This document shows, in pieces, positions 35,983-47,226 of a DNA stretch of 64,000 nucleotides (its first letter is position 1; each line of letters begins with the position of its first letter). A model generated the notes under the pieces. It did not search any database. It was not told where the DNA came from and saw only the letters and a program-made list of their open reading frames with translations. Origin of the DNA: Sulfitobacter sp. THAF37 (GTDB lineage Bacteria; Pseudomonadota; Alphaproteobacteria; Rhodobacterales; Rhodobacteraceae); assembly GCF_009363555.1 (NCBI RefSeq), contig NZ_CP045372.1:682001-746000 (forward strand), written 5' to 3'. Both the position numbers and the translations under genes were made by a program.

Positions 35983-36653
35983 GCGACCAGTCGCGCCCGT
36001 GTCATATGCCGTTTGCGCCCGTGCCCCGGAACCCGCGCCACATCGAAGCCTGCCGCGGCCAGCCCCCGGCGCACGCCACCCGCCGCGGTGTAGGTCGCCG
36101 CCGTGCCCCCCGTTGCCGTATGCGCGGCGACCGCCGCCATCAGGTCTGGCGACCAGAGTTCGGGATTCTTGGCCGGGGCGAAGCCGTCGAGAAACCAGGC
36201 GTCAGCCCGACCCGGCCAGACCGGCAGGGTATCGCGGGCATCGCCGGTGATGACGTTCAGCCGCAGGCCCGGCAGGCTGATCGCGCCCCCCGCCCCGGTC
36301 CAGGCTGCCGCAAGCGCGTCACGCCGCCCCCCGAAGTCGGGAAAGGCGCGGTGCGCCCGGGCCATGTCGGCGCGGGAAAGGGGAAAGGCTTCGAAGCTGG
36401 TGAAGTGCAACGTGCCATCGGGGCACGCGGTGGCAAAGGCGTCCCAGGCGATCAGCAGGTTCAGGCCGGTGCCGAACCCCAGCTCTGCGATGGCGAATCC
36501 GTCGCGGAACCGCGCAGGCAGATCATTGCCTGCCATGAACACATGCCGCGTTTCCGCCACTCCGTCGTTCAGGCTGAAGAACGGGTCGTCGAAACGGGTC
36601 GAAACGGGCACGTCGCCGTCGCGCCATGTGATCGGGTCGGACTGCTGCTGCAT
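35979..36653 (-). CDS. mnmD: tRNA (mnm5s2U34) methyltransferase MnmD
   Basis: SAM-dependent methylase that finishes the 5-methylaminomethyl group on wobble uridine 34. The 224 residues carry the opening DPFFSLNDGVAETRHVFM and the SAM-binding motif IAELGFGTGLNLL, then AWFLDGFAPAKNPELWSP. This corresponds to the methylase half of the E. coli MnmC fusion. A divergent FAD oxidoreductase next door resembles the other half. Upstream of and coupled to a DMT transporter gene. Confidence 0.92.
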   Translation of the reverse strand: MQQQSDPITWRDGDVPVSTRFDDPFFSLNDGVAETRHVFMAGNDLPARFRDGFAIAELGFGTGLNLLIAWDAFATACPDGTLHFTSFEAFPLSRADMARAHRAFPDFGGRRDALAAAWTGAGGAISLPGLRLNVITGDARDTLPVWPGRADAWFLDGFAPAKNPELWSPDLMAAVAAHTATGGTAATYTAAGGVRRGLAAAGFDVARVPGHGRKRHMTRARLVA

Positions 36654-36710
36654 GGGGTTGCCCGCTGTGGAGAGTTACGCCAGATGTGCGATAACAGGCG
36701 GGAAATGGCA

Positions 36711-37742
36711 ATGCACGATATCACCATCCGCGGCGCGGGAATCTTCGGTCTTTCGATCGCCTGGGCTTGCGTGAAGCGCGGTGCGCGGGTTCAGGTCATC
36801 GACCCCCACGGCCCTGCAGCGGGGAGCAGCGGCGGCGTCGTCGGGGCGCTTGCCCCCCATGTGCCGGAGAACTGGAACCCCAAGAAGGCCTTTCAGCTGG
36901 AGAGCCTGCTGATGGCAGAGGCGTTCTGGCGCGACGTCGATCGCGCCGGGGGTGGCAACAGCGGCTATGCCCGAACCGGCCGCCTGCAACCGATTGCGGA
37001 CGACCGACAGCATGCGCTCGCGCAGGACCGGGCCCGGACGGCCCGAGAGCTTTGGCAGGACCATGCGCGATGGGAGGTCGTGTCGGCTACTGGGGCTGCG
37101 TGGGAACCCGCCAGCCCCTCGGGCCATCTGATCCGCGACACGCTCAGTGCCCTGGTGCATCCCCGCAGGGGGTGTGCCTCGCTGGTCATGGCGCTGGCCG
37201 CGCGGGGCGTGCACGTCCAGGCCGAGGCGCGCGACGAAGGCCGCTCTCTCTGGGCGACGGGCGCCCGGGGGCTGGAAGAACTGAGCGCCACGCATCACCG
37301 GCTGGTGGGCACGGGGGTCAAGGGGCAGGCCGCGCTGCTGCGCTACGACGCCGCCGGTGCGCCACAGCTGTTCGCAGGGGGGGTGCACGTCATCCCGCAT
37401 GGGGACGGCACCGTCGCCGTCGGCTCAACCTCCGAACGTGAATACGACAGCCCCGACCGCCCTGACGCGCTGCTGGATGAGGTGATCGCCCGCGCGCGTG
37501 CTGCGGTGCCTGCGCTCGCAACAGCGCCTGTGATCACGCGCTGGGCCGGTCTGCGCCCCCGCAGCCGCAGCCGCGCGCCGATGCTGGGGCCTTGGCCGGA
37601 CAAGGCGGGACACTTCATCGCCAACGGCGGTTTCAAGATCGGCTTTGGCATGGCCCCAAAGGTCGCCGAAGTGATGGCGGACCTGATGCTGGAAGGTATC
37701 GACAGGATTCCAGAGGGATTCGGGGTGGCGGACAACCTGTGA
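36711..37742 (+). CDS. FAD-dependent oxidoreductase (MnmC oxidoreductase-like, DAO family)
   Basis: About 344 residues from the ATG at 36711, which has GGGA seven bases upstream; an ATG two codons earlier is possible. The long frame that begins at 35961 is mostly antisense to mnmD. The FAD motif is ITIRGAGIFGLSIAW, and a DAO-type C-terminus ends with GHFIANGGFKIGFGMAPKVAE. It is divergent from mnmD, with 57 bases between the starts, so it may be the separate oxidoreductase that converts cmnm5U to nm5U. That role is inference from position; a general amine oxidase is the alternative. Confidence 0.82.
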   Translation: MHDITIRGAGIFGLSIAWACVKRGARVQVIDPHGPAAGSSGGVVGALAPHVPENWNPKKAFQLESLLMAEAFWRDVDRAGGGNSGYARTGRLQPIADDRQHALAQDRARTARELWQDHARWEVVSATGAAWEPASPSGHLIRDTLSALVHPRRGCASLVMALAARGVHVQAEARDEGRSLWATGARGLEELSATHHRLVGTGVKGQAALLRYDAAGAPQLFAGGVHVIPHGDGTVAVGSTSEREYDSPDRPDALLDEVIARARAAVPALATAPVITRWAGLRPRSRSRAPMLGPWPDKAGHFIANGGFKIGFGMAPKVAEVMADLMLEGIDRIPEGFGVADNL

Positions 37743-37829
37743 TCTTTGACCTGCGGCCGCCGGATAAAGGCCGTGCCAGGGATCAAGCCCCCCGCTGCGG
37801 GGTGTCCGTTCCGGCCCGGCGTGGACGGG

Positions 37830-38366
37830 TCAGATCATCGCCCGCAACGCCTTCATCAGCTCGGTCAGCTCCTTGACATAAATCTCGCCCTGCAGCTGGC
37901 CGGTTTCGTCGAACTGCTTGCGGCTGCCGGCCAGGTGGATCTCCGGCCCCTGCAGGATGCGCGGGCGGAACGGCACCATGAAACCGCGCAGGATCATCTG
38001 CGCCCGCTCCCCACCCGCGCGGCCCGCCGTGGCGGACATCACGGCGACCGGCTTGCCCTGCCACGGCTTGAATTCTGCCCGGCTGATCCAGTCGAGCGCG
38101 TTCTTGATCACGCCGGAGGGCCCCTTGTTGTACTCGGGGGTCGAGAGGATCACCGCATCCGCCGCGTCGATCTGGCGGGCGACCTTGATCACCATCTCGG
38201 GCACGCCATGCTCGGCCTCCTCGTCCGCGTCGTAGAGCGGAAAACGGATGTCCGCTTCTTCATAATCCGCCTCGCCGAACAGTCGAGCTGCCTCGCGCAG
38301 GAGGCGGGTATTGGTGGCATCGGCCCGGAGTGACCCCGAAATGCCCAGAAGTCTTAATTTGTTCAT
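37830..38366 (-). CDS. NAD(P)H-dependent FMN reductase (flavodoxin-like)
   Basis: 178 residues with the flavodoxin-like FMN-binding opening LRLLGISGSLRADATNTRLL and the family motif ILSTPEYNKGPSGVIKNALDWIS. Members reduce FMN, quinones or chromate. The gene is alone, convergent with the preceding oxidoreductase gene, and no specific substrate can be inferred. Confidence 0.9.
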   Translation of the reverse strand: MNKLRLLGISGSLRADATNTRLLREAARLFGEADYEEADIRFPLYDADEEAEHGVPEMVIKVARQIDAADAVILSTPEYNKGPSGVIKNALDWISRAEFKPWQGKPVAVMSATAGRAGGERAQMILRGFMVPFRPRILQGPEIHLAGSRKQFDETGQLQGEIYVKELTELMKALRAMI

Positions 38367-38420
38367 CGACTGCCTTCCTTTTCCTGCGCGGCGTTTTCCT
38401 TAACTTCGGTCGCGTTCCCG

Positions 38421-38466
38421 AAAATGCAAGGAGCCCCCGCTGCTTGCGGAGGCTCCGAGCATTTTT
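38421..38466 (-). terminator. Terminator downstream of the OmpA lipoprotein gene
   Basis: GGAGCCCCCGC and GCGGAGGCTCC form an 11-bp stem (one mismatch) with loop TGCTT, flanked by AAAATGC and GCATTTTT that extend the pairing. The T-run on either strand makes it potentially bidirectional. It serves the minus-strand gene ending at 38501. Confidence 0.75.
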
Positions 38467-38500
38467 GCGTCGATAGGTCGCGCCCCGGAGGGCGACGCAA

Positions 38501-39172
38501 TCAGCGTGCGTTGGGCAGGATGACGATTTCCACCCGGCGGTTCTGCTGTTTGCCCTGCGGGGTCAGGTTACTGGCCACCGGCTGGCTTTCGCCGCGACCG
38601 AAGGTCTGGACCCGACTTGCCGGCACGCCGTTGGCGTAAAGAACCTGGGCCACCGCATTCGCACGACCTTCGGACAGGGTCTGGTTATACGCCGCATCGC
38701 CGTCGCTGTCGGTGTGGCCGATGATCTGCAAAGTGGAGTTTGCATAGACCTGCACGTTTTGGGCCAGCGCCCGGAGATCACCCTGAATGCTGGGCTGAAC
38801 AGCGGTGCTGTCGGTGGCAAAGGTGATGTCCTGAGGCAGGGTCACGATGAGCCTGTCACCGGTGTTGGTGATCACGACGCGGCTGTCCATCTGGCGGCGC
38901 AGCTCGGCCTCCTGCTTGTCCAGCGAGTAGCCGATACCGGCACCAGCCGCGCCGCCCAGGATTGCCCCGGCAAGCGCGCGGTCGCCGCGATTGCCATCAT
39001 CGGCGGTCAGCGCGCCAAGCACCGCCCCCGAGGCGGCCCCGATCAATGCGCCGTTCTTGGTTTTCTGGTTCGGGTCGTTCGGGCCTGCGCCGAACTGGCC
39101 TGGATCCGTGCACGCGCCGAGGGTCAAAGCACCCGCGGCCAGCGCGGCGAGGGAAAGTTTGGAAGAAATCAT
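38501..39172 (-). CDS. OmpA-family outer-membrane lipoprotein with glycine zipper
   Basis: About 223 residues from the ATG at 39172 (MISSKLSLAALAAGALTLGAC), which has AAAGG upstream. The lipobox LGAC marks a lipoprotein. A glycine zipper follows (GALIGAASGAVLGAL and GAILGGAAGAGIGY). The C-terminal OmpA domain binds peptidoglycan, with IIGHTDSDGDAAYNQTLSEGRA and QNRRVEI. It resembles the YiaD type and tethers the outer membrane to the wall. Single gene with its own terminator. Confidence 0.92.
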   Translation of the reverse strand: MISSKLSLAALAAGALTLGACTDPGQFGAGPNDPNQKTKNGALIGAASGAVLGALTADDGNRGDRALAGAILGGAAGAGIGYSLDKQEAELRRQMDSRVVITNTGDRLIVTLPQDITFATDSTAVQPSIQGDLRALAQNVQVYANSTLQIIGHTDSDGDAAYNQTLSEGRANAVAQVLYANGVPASRVQTFGRGESQPVASNLTPQGKQQNRRVEIVILPNAR

Positions 39173-39298
39173 ATCTACTGCCTTTGAGTCTGGGGCCGCG
39201 TTCGGGCGCGGCATCTTGATGCAGAGCATATATAGTGCGCACGAGGCCCGCGTTCAGGGCTTATTTCTGATCGGCATCATCCCGCCGATACATGGCTC

Positions 39299-40159
39299 TC
39301 ACGCTTCCGCCCGTGCGGCTTCGAATGCCAGCATGGCCCGCTTCACGGGCAGCCCCCAGTGATACCCGCCCAGGCCCCCGGACTTGCGCAATGCCCGGTG
39401 GCAGGGGATCAACCAGCTGACCGGATTGCGCCCTACCGCCGTCCCGACAGCGCGAACCGCACGGGGATGCCCCACGGCCTGCGCGATGTCGGTATAGGTC
39501 GTGACCTGCCCCGACGGGATGGACAACAGCGCCTCCCAGACCTTGATCTGGAACGGCGCACCAATCAGATAGAGCGGTGCCTTGTCCATCGCGGCCTCTT
39601 GCGCACCGAAAGCCGCCAGCACCCAGGGCCGCAGGAATGCGGCATCCTCGACAAAATCGGCCAGCGGCCACCGGCCAACCAGGTCCGCCATCGCCGCATC
39701 CTCACCGACTTCGGCAGACAGGGCGAGCCCGCAGATGCCCTTGTCGGTGCCCATCACCAGCGCGGCTCCGAAAGGGCTGTCGAACCAGCCCCAACGGATC
39801 GTCAAACCCACCCCGCGGCGGGCGAAATCGCCGGGGCTCATCGCCTCCCACCGCAGGAACATATCGTGCAGACGCCCCGTCCCCGACAGGCCCACATGAT
39901 GTGCGGCATCTAGGGTGGTGGCATGGTCGCGCAGCATCCGCTTTGCCTGACCCAGCATCAGGTATTGCTGGTATCTCTTGGGCGACACGCCGACCCACCG
40001 CGAGAAGATGCGCTGAAAATGTGCGGGCGACATGCCCATATGCGCGGCCAGTGCCTCCAGCGTCAGGGGATCTCGCGAGGCGTCGATCAGGTCGATCGCA
40101 CGGCGCATGACGCCGAAATGGTAGCCGTCTTCGGCGGAAAGGGATTCTTGATGTGTCAT
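39299..40159 (-). CDS. AraC-O6-alkylguanine-DNA methyltransferase fusion (Ada-like)
   Basis: 286 residues in two parts. Residues 15-110 form an AraC helix-turn-helix domain (MGMSPAHFQRIFSRWVGVSPKRYQQYL). The C-terminal half is a methyltransferase, with the acceptor cysteine in WLIPCHRALRKSGGLGGYHWG. The zinc-binding N-terminal domain that senses methylphosphotriesters in E. coli Ada is absent, so induction must differ or be absent. The gene is divergent from nth, so two DNA repair genes share a spacer. Confidence 0.92.
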   Translation of the reverse strand: MTHQESLSAEDGYHFGVMRRAIDLIDASRDPLTLEALAAHMGMSPAHFQRIFSRWVGVSPKRYQQYLMLGQAKRMLRDHATTLDAAHHVGLSGTGRLHDMFLRWEAMSPGDFARRGVGLTIRWGWFDSPFGAALVMGTDKGICGLALSAEVGEDAAMADLVGRWPLADFVEDAAFLRPWVLAAFGAQEAAMDKAPLYLIGAPFQIKVWEALLSIPSGQVTTYTDIAQAVGHPRAVRAVGTAVGRNPVSWLIPCHRALRKSGGLGGYHWGLPVKRAMLAFEAARAEA

Positions 40160-40251
40160 GCTGGCAATCTAATCAGCCCCCGGCGGGCAGGCGACCCGAA
40201 ACATGCGCCTTTTGCCGCCATGGCTTGCCCCCGGCCCCCTTTCTGCGTCAT

Positions 40252-40905
40252 ATGCCGGACATGGCCGAACAGCTCGATTATCATACGATCCGCGAGATTT
40301 TCCTGCGCTTTCAGGCAGCAGATCCTGAACCCGAGGGGGAACTGGAGCATACCAACGCCTATACCCTGCTGGTCGCCGTCGCGCTGAGCGCGCAGGCCAC
40401 CGATGCGGGCGTGAACAAGGCCACCCGCAGCCTTTTCAAGGCGGTGGACACGCCCACAAAAATGGTCGACCTGGGGCTTGATGGGCTGGTCGACCACATC
40501 AAGACCATCGGCCTTTTTCGGCAGAAGGCCAAGAATGTCATGAAAATGAGCCAGATTCTCGTCGACGACTACGGTGGCGAAGTGCCGAACTCACGCGCGG
40601 CCCTTCAGGGGTTGCCCGGTGTGGGGCGCAAGACGGCGAATGTGGTGTTGAACATGTGGTGGAAACAGCCCGCCCAGGCTGTGGACACTCATATCTTCCG
40701 CGTCGGCAACCGGACAGGCATCGCACCGGGTAAAACCGTGGATGTCGTGGAACGGGCCATCGAGGACCATATCCCGGCCGACTTCCAGCTTCACGCCCAT
40801 CACTGGATGATCCTGCACGGGCGCTACCACTGCAAGGCGCGCAAACCCCTGTGCAAGACCTGCATCATCCGCGATCTCTGCCCTTTTGAGGAAAAGACAA
40901 TATGA
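40252..40905 (+). CDS. nth: Endonuclease III
   Basis: DNA glycosylase/AP lyase for oxidised pyrimidines. About 217 residues from the ATG at 40252 (an ATG at 40261 is possible). The helix-hairpin-helix LPGVGRKTANVVL contains the catalytic lysine, the catalytic aspartate is in AVDTHIFRV, and the C-terminal 4Fe-4S ligands are in CKARKPLCKTCIIRDLC. The stop overlaps the start of the PfkB kinase gene (ATGA), so the genes are co-transcribed. Confidence 0.95.
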   Translation: MPDMAEQLDYHTIREIFLRFQAADPEPEGELEHTNAYTLLVAVALSAQATDAGVNKATRSLFKAVDTPTKMVDLGLDGLVDHIKTIGLFRQKAKNVMKMSQILVDDYGGEVPNSRAALQGLPGVGRKTANVVLNMWWKQPAQAVDTHIFRVGNRTGIAPGKTVDVVERAIEDHIPADFQLHAHHWMILHGRYHCKARKPLCKTCIIRDLCPFEEKTI

Positions 40906-41891
40906 AGACCTATGACCTGGTCGGCATCGGCAACGCCGTTGTGGACGTGATTACCCAATGCGACGACAGCTTTCTGGATCACATGGGGATCGAGAAGGGC
41001 ATCATGCAGCTGGTGGAACGCGACCGCGGCGAAACCCTGTATGCGGCGATGACGGACCGCGTACAGACGCCCGGCGGATCGGTTGCCAATACCATTGCAG
41101 GCGCCGGGGCGCTTGGGATGCAGACCGCCTTTATCGGGCGCGTGCGGGACGATGCACTGGGCCGGTTCTACGCCAGCGCGATGTCAGACCACGGGATCGA
41201 TTTCGTCAATCCACCGGTCACGGTGGGCGATGTACCGACCTCGCGCAGCATGATCTTTGTGACGGAGGATGGGGAGCGGTCGATGAACACCTACCTCGGC
41301 ATCTCCACCGGCCTGGGCTCGGGCGATGTGCCGGGCGAGGTGGCGGGCAACGCCAAGATGATGTTCCTCGAAGGGTATCTGTTCGATCAGGATCCGGGAA
41401 AGACAGCGTTCCGCGAAGCGGCCCGCGCGACCAAGGCCGGCGGCGGCATGGCCGGCATCGCCATCTCCGACCCGTTCTGCGTCGAACGCCATCGCGCCGA
41501 TTTCCTGGCTCTGATCGAACATGATCTGGACTATGTGATCGGGAACGAAGCCGAGCTGAAGGCCCTGTTCGAGACCGACGACCTGGAAGACGCCATCGCG
41601 CGGACCGCCGCGATCTGTCCGATCGTCGTCTGTACACGGTCGGGCGACGGCGTAACGCTGGTCCGCGGGGGCGAGCGGGTGGACGTACCGGTCAAGAGGG
41701 TGACACCGGTCGATGCCACCGGTGCGGGCGACCAGTTTGCTGCAGGGTTTCTGTTTGGGCTCGCCAAAGGTGCAGATCTGGAGACCTGCGGCCGCATGGG
41801 CAACCTCTGCGCGGGCGAGGTGATCAGCCATATCGGACCGCGCCCGCAGGCCGACATGCTGTCGCGGTTCCGCGCGGAAGGGTTGCTCTGA
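40902..41891 (+). CDS. PfkB-family carbohydrate/adenosine kinase
   Basis: 329 residues of the ribokinase fold. The N-terminal substrate motif is YDLVGIGNAVVDV with TPGGSVANTIAGAGALG, and the C-terminal ATP and catalytic motif VDATGAGDQFAAGFLFG contains the general-base aspartate. Alphaproteobacterial members are annotated as adenosine kinase, but specificity is not certain from sequence. It overlaps nth by 4 bases and is followed after 3 bases by a GNAT gene. Confidence 0.88.
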   Translation: MKTYDLVGIGNAVVDVITQCDDSFLDHMGIEKGIMQLVERDRGETLYAAMTDRVQTPGGSVANTIAGAGALGMQTAFIGRVRDDALGRFYASAMSDHGIDFVNPPVTVGDVPTSRSMIFVTEDGERSMNTYLGISTGLGSGDVPGEVAGNAKMMFLEGYLFDQDPGKTAFREAARATKAGGGMAGIAISDPFCVERHRADFLALIEHDLDYVIGNEAELKALFETDDLEDAIARTAAICPIVVCTRSGDGVTLVRGGERVDVPVKRVTPVDATGAGDQFAAGFLFGLAKGADLETCGRMGNLCAGEVISHIGPRPQADMLSRFRAEGLL

Positions 41892-41894
41892 CCC

Positions 41895-42491
41895 ATGCTC
41901 GAAGACGGTCTGCACGACATACCGCCCGGCAAGGTCGCCACGGTGGTCACGCATCTGGAAATGCGAAGCCCACCTGACCCAAGGGCCGTCGATCTGCCCG
42001 CCGGAGTTACGTTTGAACGGTTCACACCGGACGTAGCCCGGTACCGCGCGTTGTTCGACCGCGTCGGGCGCGACTGGCTGTGGTTCGAGCGCCGCGTGAT
42101 GCCCGAGGCCAAGTTACAAGCGATTCTGGAGAACCCTCGCGTGACCTTTCATACCCTGCGCAAGGATGGCGAAGACGCGGCTCTTTTGGAACTCGACTTC
42201 CGCGAGGACGATGCCTGCGAACTGGCGTACTTCGGGCTGGCACCCAGCCTGATCGGCAGCGGAGCCGGACGCTATCTGATGAACCGTGCGACCGAACTGG
42301 CCTGGAGCGCGCCGATCAGCCGGTTTCACGTACATACCTGTACGCTGGACAGCCCGCAGGCGCTGGGGTTTTACATCCGCAGCGGCTTTGTACCCTGGAA
42401 ACAGCAGATCGAAATCGCCCCCGATCCGCGCCTGACAGGATACTTGCCCGTGGACGCTGCCCGACACGTGCCGATTTTCGGCTCCAGGTAG
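41895..42491 (+). CDS. GNAT-family N-acetyltransferase
   Basis: 198 residues with an acetyl-CoA-binding signature (AYFGLAPSLIGSGAGRYLMNRATELAW) and a C-terminal VHTCTLDSPQALGFYIRSGFVPWKQ typical of GNAT proteins. The substrate is unknown. It is the last gene of the nth-pfkB-GNAT operon and is followed by a strong hairpin. Confidence 0.88.
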   Translation: MLEDGLHDIPPGKVATVVTHLEMRSPPDPRAVDLPAGVTFERFTPDVARYRALFDRVGRDWLWFERRVMPEAKLQAILENPRVTFHTLRKDGEDAALLELDFREDDACELAYFGLAPSLIGSGAGRYLMNRATELAWSAPISRFHVHTCTLDSPQALGFYIRSGFVPWKQQIEIAPDPRLTGYLPVDAARHVPIFGSR

Positions 42492-42594
42492 GTTTATTTC
42501 CGTTCGTCGCGGCACGGCGGCCAATGTCGAATGCGGAACTGATATCCCGGTCTGTGGTCCATTCCAGTCGCTCAACACATCTGCCAGCTCTACC

Positions 42595-42629
42595 AAAGAA
42601 GACATGTCATATTTGACATGTCTTCTTTT
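42595..42629 (+). terminator. Perfect 15-bp hairpin terminator
   Basis: AAAGAAGACATGTCA (42595-42609) pairs perfectly with TGACATGTCTTCTTT (42614-42628) around the loop TATT. It lies 104 bases after the GNAT stop. The right arm ends in TTCTTTTG, which fits termination on the plus strand. The spacer between 42492 and 42594 shows no gene. Confidence 0.7.
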
Positions 42630-42744
42630 GCATTCGGGGGGAGCCGCATCGGCCAAGGGCCGCCGCCGGAGCTGCGGGTGGCTTCAGGACCTTGCACCGC
42701 AACCGGTGGCCCGGTTTCCCCCCTTGTCGCACCTCCCCTACGAC

Positions 42745-42770
42745 AAAGGCCGCCCCGTGGGGCGGCCTTT
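42745..42770 (-). terminator. Terminator of tuf
   Basis: AAAGGCCGCCCC (42745-42756) and GGGGCGGCCTTT (42759-42770) make a 12-bp stem with a two-base spacer, so the central pairs probably open as the loop. It lies 41 bases after the tuf stop on the minus strand. Confidence 0.85.
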
Positions 42771-42811
42771 GCTTTACTGTGATCAGGCGCGCCCGTGCGG
42801 GCGCATGCCGA

Positions 42812-43987
<1,176 letters not shown>

Positions 43988-44015
43988 GGTGTGGCTCCTT
44001 CATTTTCATTCAAAA

Positions 44016-44076
44016 CGGTGCGTGGGCAGCACGCACCCTACGGGTTGGTGTAGGGTGCGTGGTCATCCACGCACCG
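44016..44076. repeat. REP-like double-hairpin element (tuf-fusA spacer)
   Basis: Two self-complementary arms in inverted order: GGTGCGTG..CACGCACC-CTAC (from 44017) and GTAG-GGTGCGTGG..CCACGCACC (44050-44075). The arms are also complementary to each other through CACCCTAC/GTAGGGTG, so the whole element could form one long cruciform or two hairpins. Confidence 0.75.
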
Positions 44077-44081
44077 CTGTA

Positions 44082-46205
44082 TCAAGCGAATTTAGCCTGG
44101 ATTTCGTCCGAGATGTTCTGCGGCACGGCTTCGTAATGTGCGAACTGCATGGTGAAGTTCGCACGCCCCGAAGACATCGACCGCAGGGTGTTGATGTAAC
44201 CGAACATGTTCGCCAGCGGCACGAAACAGTCGATCGCGATGGCGTTGCCACGTGTGTCCTGACCCTGGACCTGACCGCGACGCGACGTGAGGTCGCCGAT
44301 GATGCCGCCGGTGTATTCCTCGGGCGTCACCACTTCGACCTTCATGATCGGTTCCAGAAGTTTCGCACCGGCCTTCTTCATGCCTTCACGCATCGCCATA
44401 CGCGCAGCGATTTCGAAGGCCAGAACGCTGGAGTCCACGTCGTGGAATTTACCGTCGATCAGCGCCACCTTGAAGTCGATCACAGGGAAGCCCGCCAGCG
44501 GACCGGAGTCCAGAACCGACTTGATACCCTTCTCCACGCCCGGAATATATTCCTTGGGCACGGCACCACCGACGATACGGCTTTCAAAGGAATAGCCCTC
44601 GCCCGGTTCGGTCGGCATCAGGATCATCTTCACCTCGGCAAACTGACCGGACCCACCCGACTGCTTCTTGTGGGTATAGGTGATCTCGGCTTCGCGCGAA
44701 ATCGTTTCGCGGTAGGCCACCTGCGGTGCACCAATGTTGGCTTCGACCTTGAACTCACGCTTCAGCCGGTCGACGAGAATGTCGAGGTGAAGTTCGCCCA
44801 TGCCCTTCATGATGGTCTGACCGGACTCAAGGTCGGTCTCGACGCGGAAGGACGGGTCCTCGGCGGCCAGACGGGCCAGACCCTGGGACATCTTCTCCTG
44901 GTCGTTCTTGGTCTTCGGCTCGACCGCGATCTCGATCACCGGATCGGGGAAGGTCATGGTCTCCAGAACCACCTGCTCTTTCGGGTCGCACAGCGTGTCG
45001 CCCGTGGTGGTGTCCTTCAGACCGGCCAGCGCGATGATGTCGCCGGCAAATGCCTCTTCGATCTCTTCACGGTTGTTGGAGTGCATCATCATCATACGGC
45101 CGATGCGCTCTTTCTTGCCCTTGGTCGAGTTCTGAATGGTGTCGCCCTTCTTCAGCACGCCCGAATAGATGCGTGTGAAGGTAAGCGAGCCCACGAAGGG
45201 GTCGTTCATGATCTTGAACGCCAGACCCGAGAACGGCATGGAATCGTCCGCGCGGCGCGGGATGTTCCGGGTTTCCGTTTCGTCGTCCGGCGCAAAGCCC
45301 ATGTAGTCGACCACGTCGAGCGGGCTCGGCAGATAGTCCACAACGGCGTTCAGCAGCGGCTGCACACCCTTGTTCTTGAACGCGGAACCGCCCAGGACCG
45401 GAACGAAGGTCAGCGACAGGGTGCCCTTGCGGATCAGCTTCCGCAGGGTCGGCACGTCGGGCTCGTTGCCTTCCAGGTATTCCATCATCGCGTCGTCGTC
45501 CATTTCGACGGCGTTCTCGATCAGCTTGGCGCGCCAGTCGTCGGCCAGCTGCTTGAGGCTGTCGCGGATCGGCTGACGGGTCCAGGACGCACCCAGGTCT
45601 TCACCTTTCCAGGTCCACTCTTCCATGGTCACAAGGTCGATGATGCCTTCCAGCTCGTTCTCGGCACCGATCGGCATGGCGATCGGGACGGCTTTCGCGC
45701 CGGTGCGGTTTTCGATCATCTCGACGCAGTTGAAGAAGTCCGCGCCGATCTTGTCCATCTTGTTGACGAAGACGATGCGCGGCACCTTGTAGCGGTCGGC
45801 CTGGCGCCAGACGGTTTCCGTCTGGGGTTCGACACCCGCGTTGGCGTCCAGCACGCAGATGGCGCCGTCAAGCACCGCCAGCGAACGCTCGACCTCGATG
45901 GTGAAGTCCACGTGGCCGGGGGTGTCGATAATGTTCATCCGGAACTTGGTGTCGTCGGTACCCTCTTTGGTCGGGTCTTCCTGCCACTGCCAGAATGTGG
46001 TGGTCGCAGCGGAGGTGATGGTGATGCCGCGTTCCTGCTCCTGCTCCATCCAGTCCATGGTGGCCGCACCATCGTGAACTTCGCCGATGTTATGGCTTTT
46101 GCCGGTGTAGAACAGGATGCGCTCGGAACAAGTGGTCTTACCGGCGTCGATGTGCGCCATGATGCCGAAATTGCGGTAGCGTTGAAGCGGATAGTCGCGT
46201 GCCAT
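44082..46205 (-). CDS. fusA: Elongation factor G
   Basis: Translocation GTPase of 707 residues. GTP-binding motifs are [18 protein letters not shown] and [10 protein letters not shown]. Domains II to V follow, with the domain IV signature around [21 protein letters not shown] and the C-terminal [18 protein letters not shown]. It lies between rpsG and tuf in the str operon. Confidence 0.98.
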   Translation of the reverse strand: MARDYPLQRYRNFGIMAHIDAGKTTCSERILFYTGKSHNIGEVHDGAATMDWMEQEQERGITITSAATTTFWQWQEDPTKEGTDDTKFRMNIIDTPGHVDFTIEVERSLAVLDGAICVLDANAGVEPQTETVWRQADRYKVPRIVFVNKMDKIGADFFNCVEMIENRTGAKAVPIAMPIGAENELEGIIDLVTMEEWTWKGEDLGASWTRQPIRDSLKQLADDWRAKLIENAVEMDDDAMMEYLEGNEPDVPTLRKLIRKGTLSLTFVPVLGGSAFKNKGVQPLLNAVVDYLPSPLDVVDYMGFAPDDETETRNIPRRADDSMPFSGLAFKIMNDPFVGSLTFTRIYSGVLKKGDTIQNSTKGKKERIGRMMMMHSNNREEIEEAFAGDIIALAGLKDTTTGDTLCDPKEQVVLETMTFPDPVIEIAVEPKTKNDQEKMSQGLARLAAEDPSFRVETDLESGQTIMKGMGELHLDILVDRLKREFKVEANIGAPQVAYRETISREAEITYTHKKQSGGSGQFAEVKMILMPTEPGEGYSFESRIVGGAVPKEYIPGVEKGIKSVLDSGPLAGFPVIDFKVALIDGKFHDVDSSVLAFEIAARMAMREGMKKAGAKLLEPIMKVEVVTPEEYTGGIIGDLTSRRGQVQGQDTRGNAIAIDCFVPLANMFGYINTLRSMSSGRANFTMQFAHYEAVPQNISDEIQAKFA

Positions 46206-46280
46206 TGGGAGGTGTCCTCAGAGGTCTTGCGTTAAAGAGAGCCTGGGGCCCGGCGGATCCGGGCCCTGTCTTTGAGTGTC

Positions 46281-46846
<566 letters not shown>

Positions 46847-46854
46847 TGGAAACA

Positions 46855-47226
46855 TTACTTCGGACGCTTTGCACCGTACTTGGAACGGCGCTGCTTGCGG
46901 TCCTTGACGCCTTGGGTGTCGAGAACACCACGCAGAATATGGTAACGCACACCGGGAAGGTCTTTCACACGGCCGCCGCGGATCAGAACGACGGAGTGTT
47001 CCTGAAGGTTGTGGCTTTCACCGGGAATGTAGCTGATGACCTCGAAGCCGTTCGTCAGGCGCACCTTGGCAACCTTACGCATGGCCGAGTTCGGCTTTTT
47101 CGGTGTGGTCGTGTACACGCGGGTACAGACGCCACGCTTTTGCGGGCATTCCTGCAGGTGCATGGACTTGGAGTATTTACGCTTCGGCTGCCGCGGCTTG
47201 CGGATCAGCTGTTGGATCGTTGGCAT
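46855..47226 (-). CDS. rpsL: 30S ribosomal protein S12
   Basis: Decoding-centre protein of 123 residues, beginning [13 protein letters not shown], with [19 protein letters not shown], the site of streptomycin-resistance substitutions in many bacteria; lysine is present at the usual position (sensitive type). First gene of the str operon, with a promoter candidate about 220 bases upstream. Confidence 0.98.
   Translation of the reverse strand: MPTIQQLIRKPRQPKRKYSKSMHLQECPQKRGVCTRVYTTTPKKPNSAMRKVAKVRLTNGFEVISYIPGESHNLQEHSVVLIRGGRVKDLPGVRYHILRGVLDTQGVKDRKQRRSKYGAKRPK

Noticed and set aside
42520..42594. A tRNA-like stretch ending in CTCTACCA
   Set aside because: No acceptor stem or anticodon arm can be formed on either strand.
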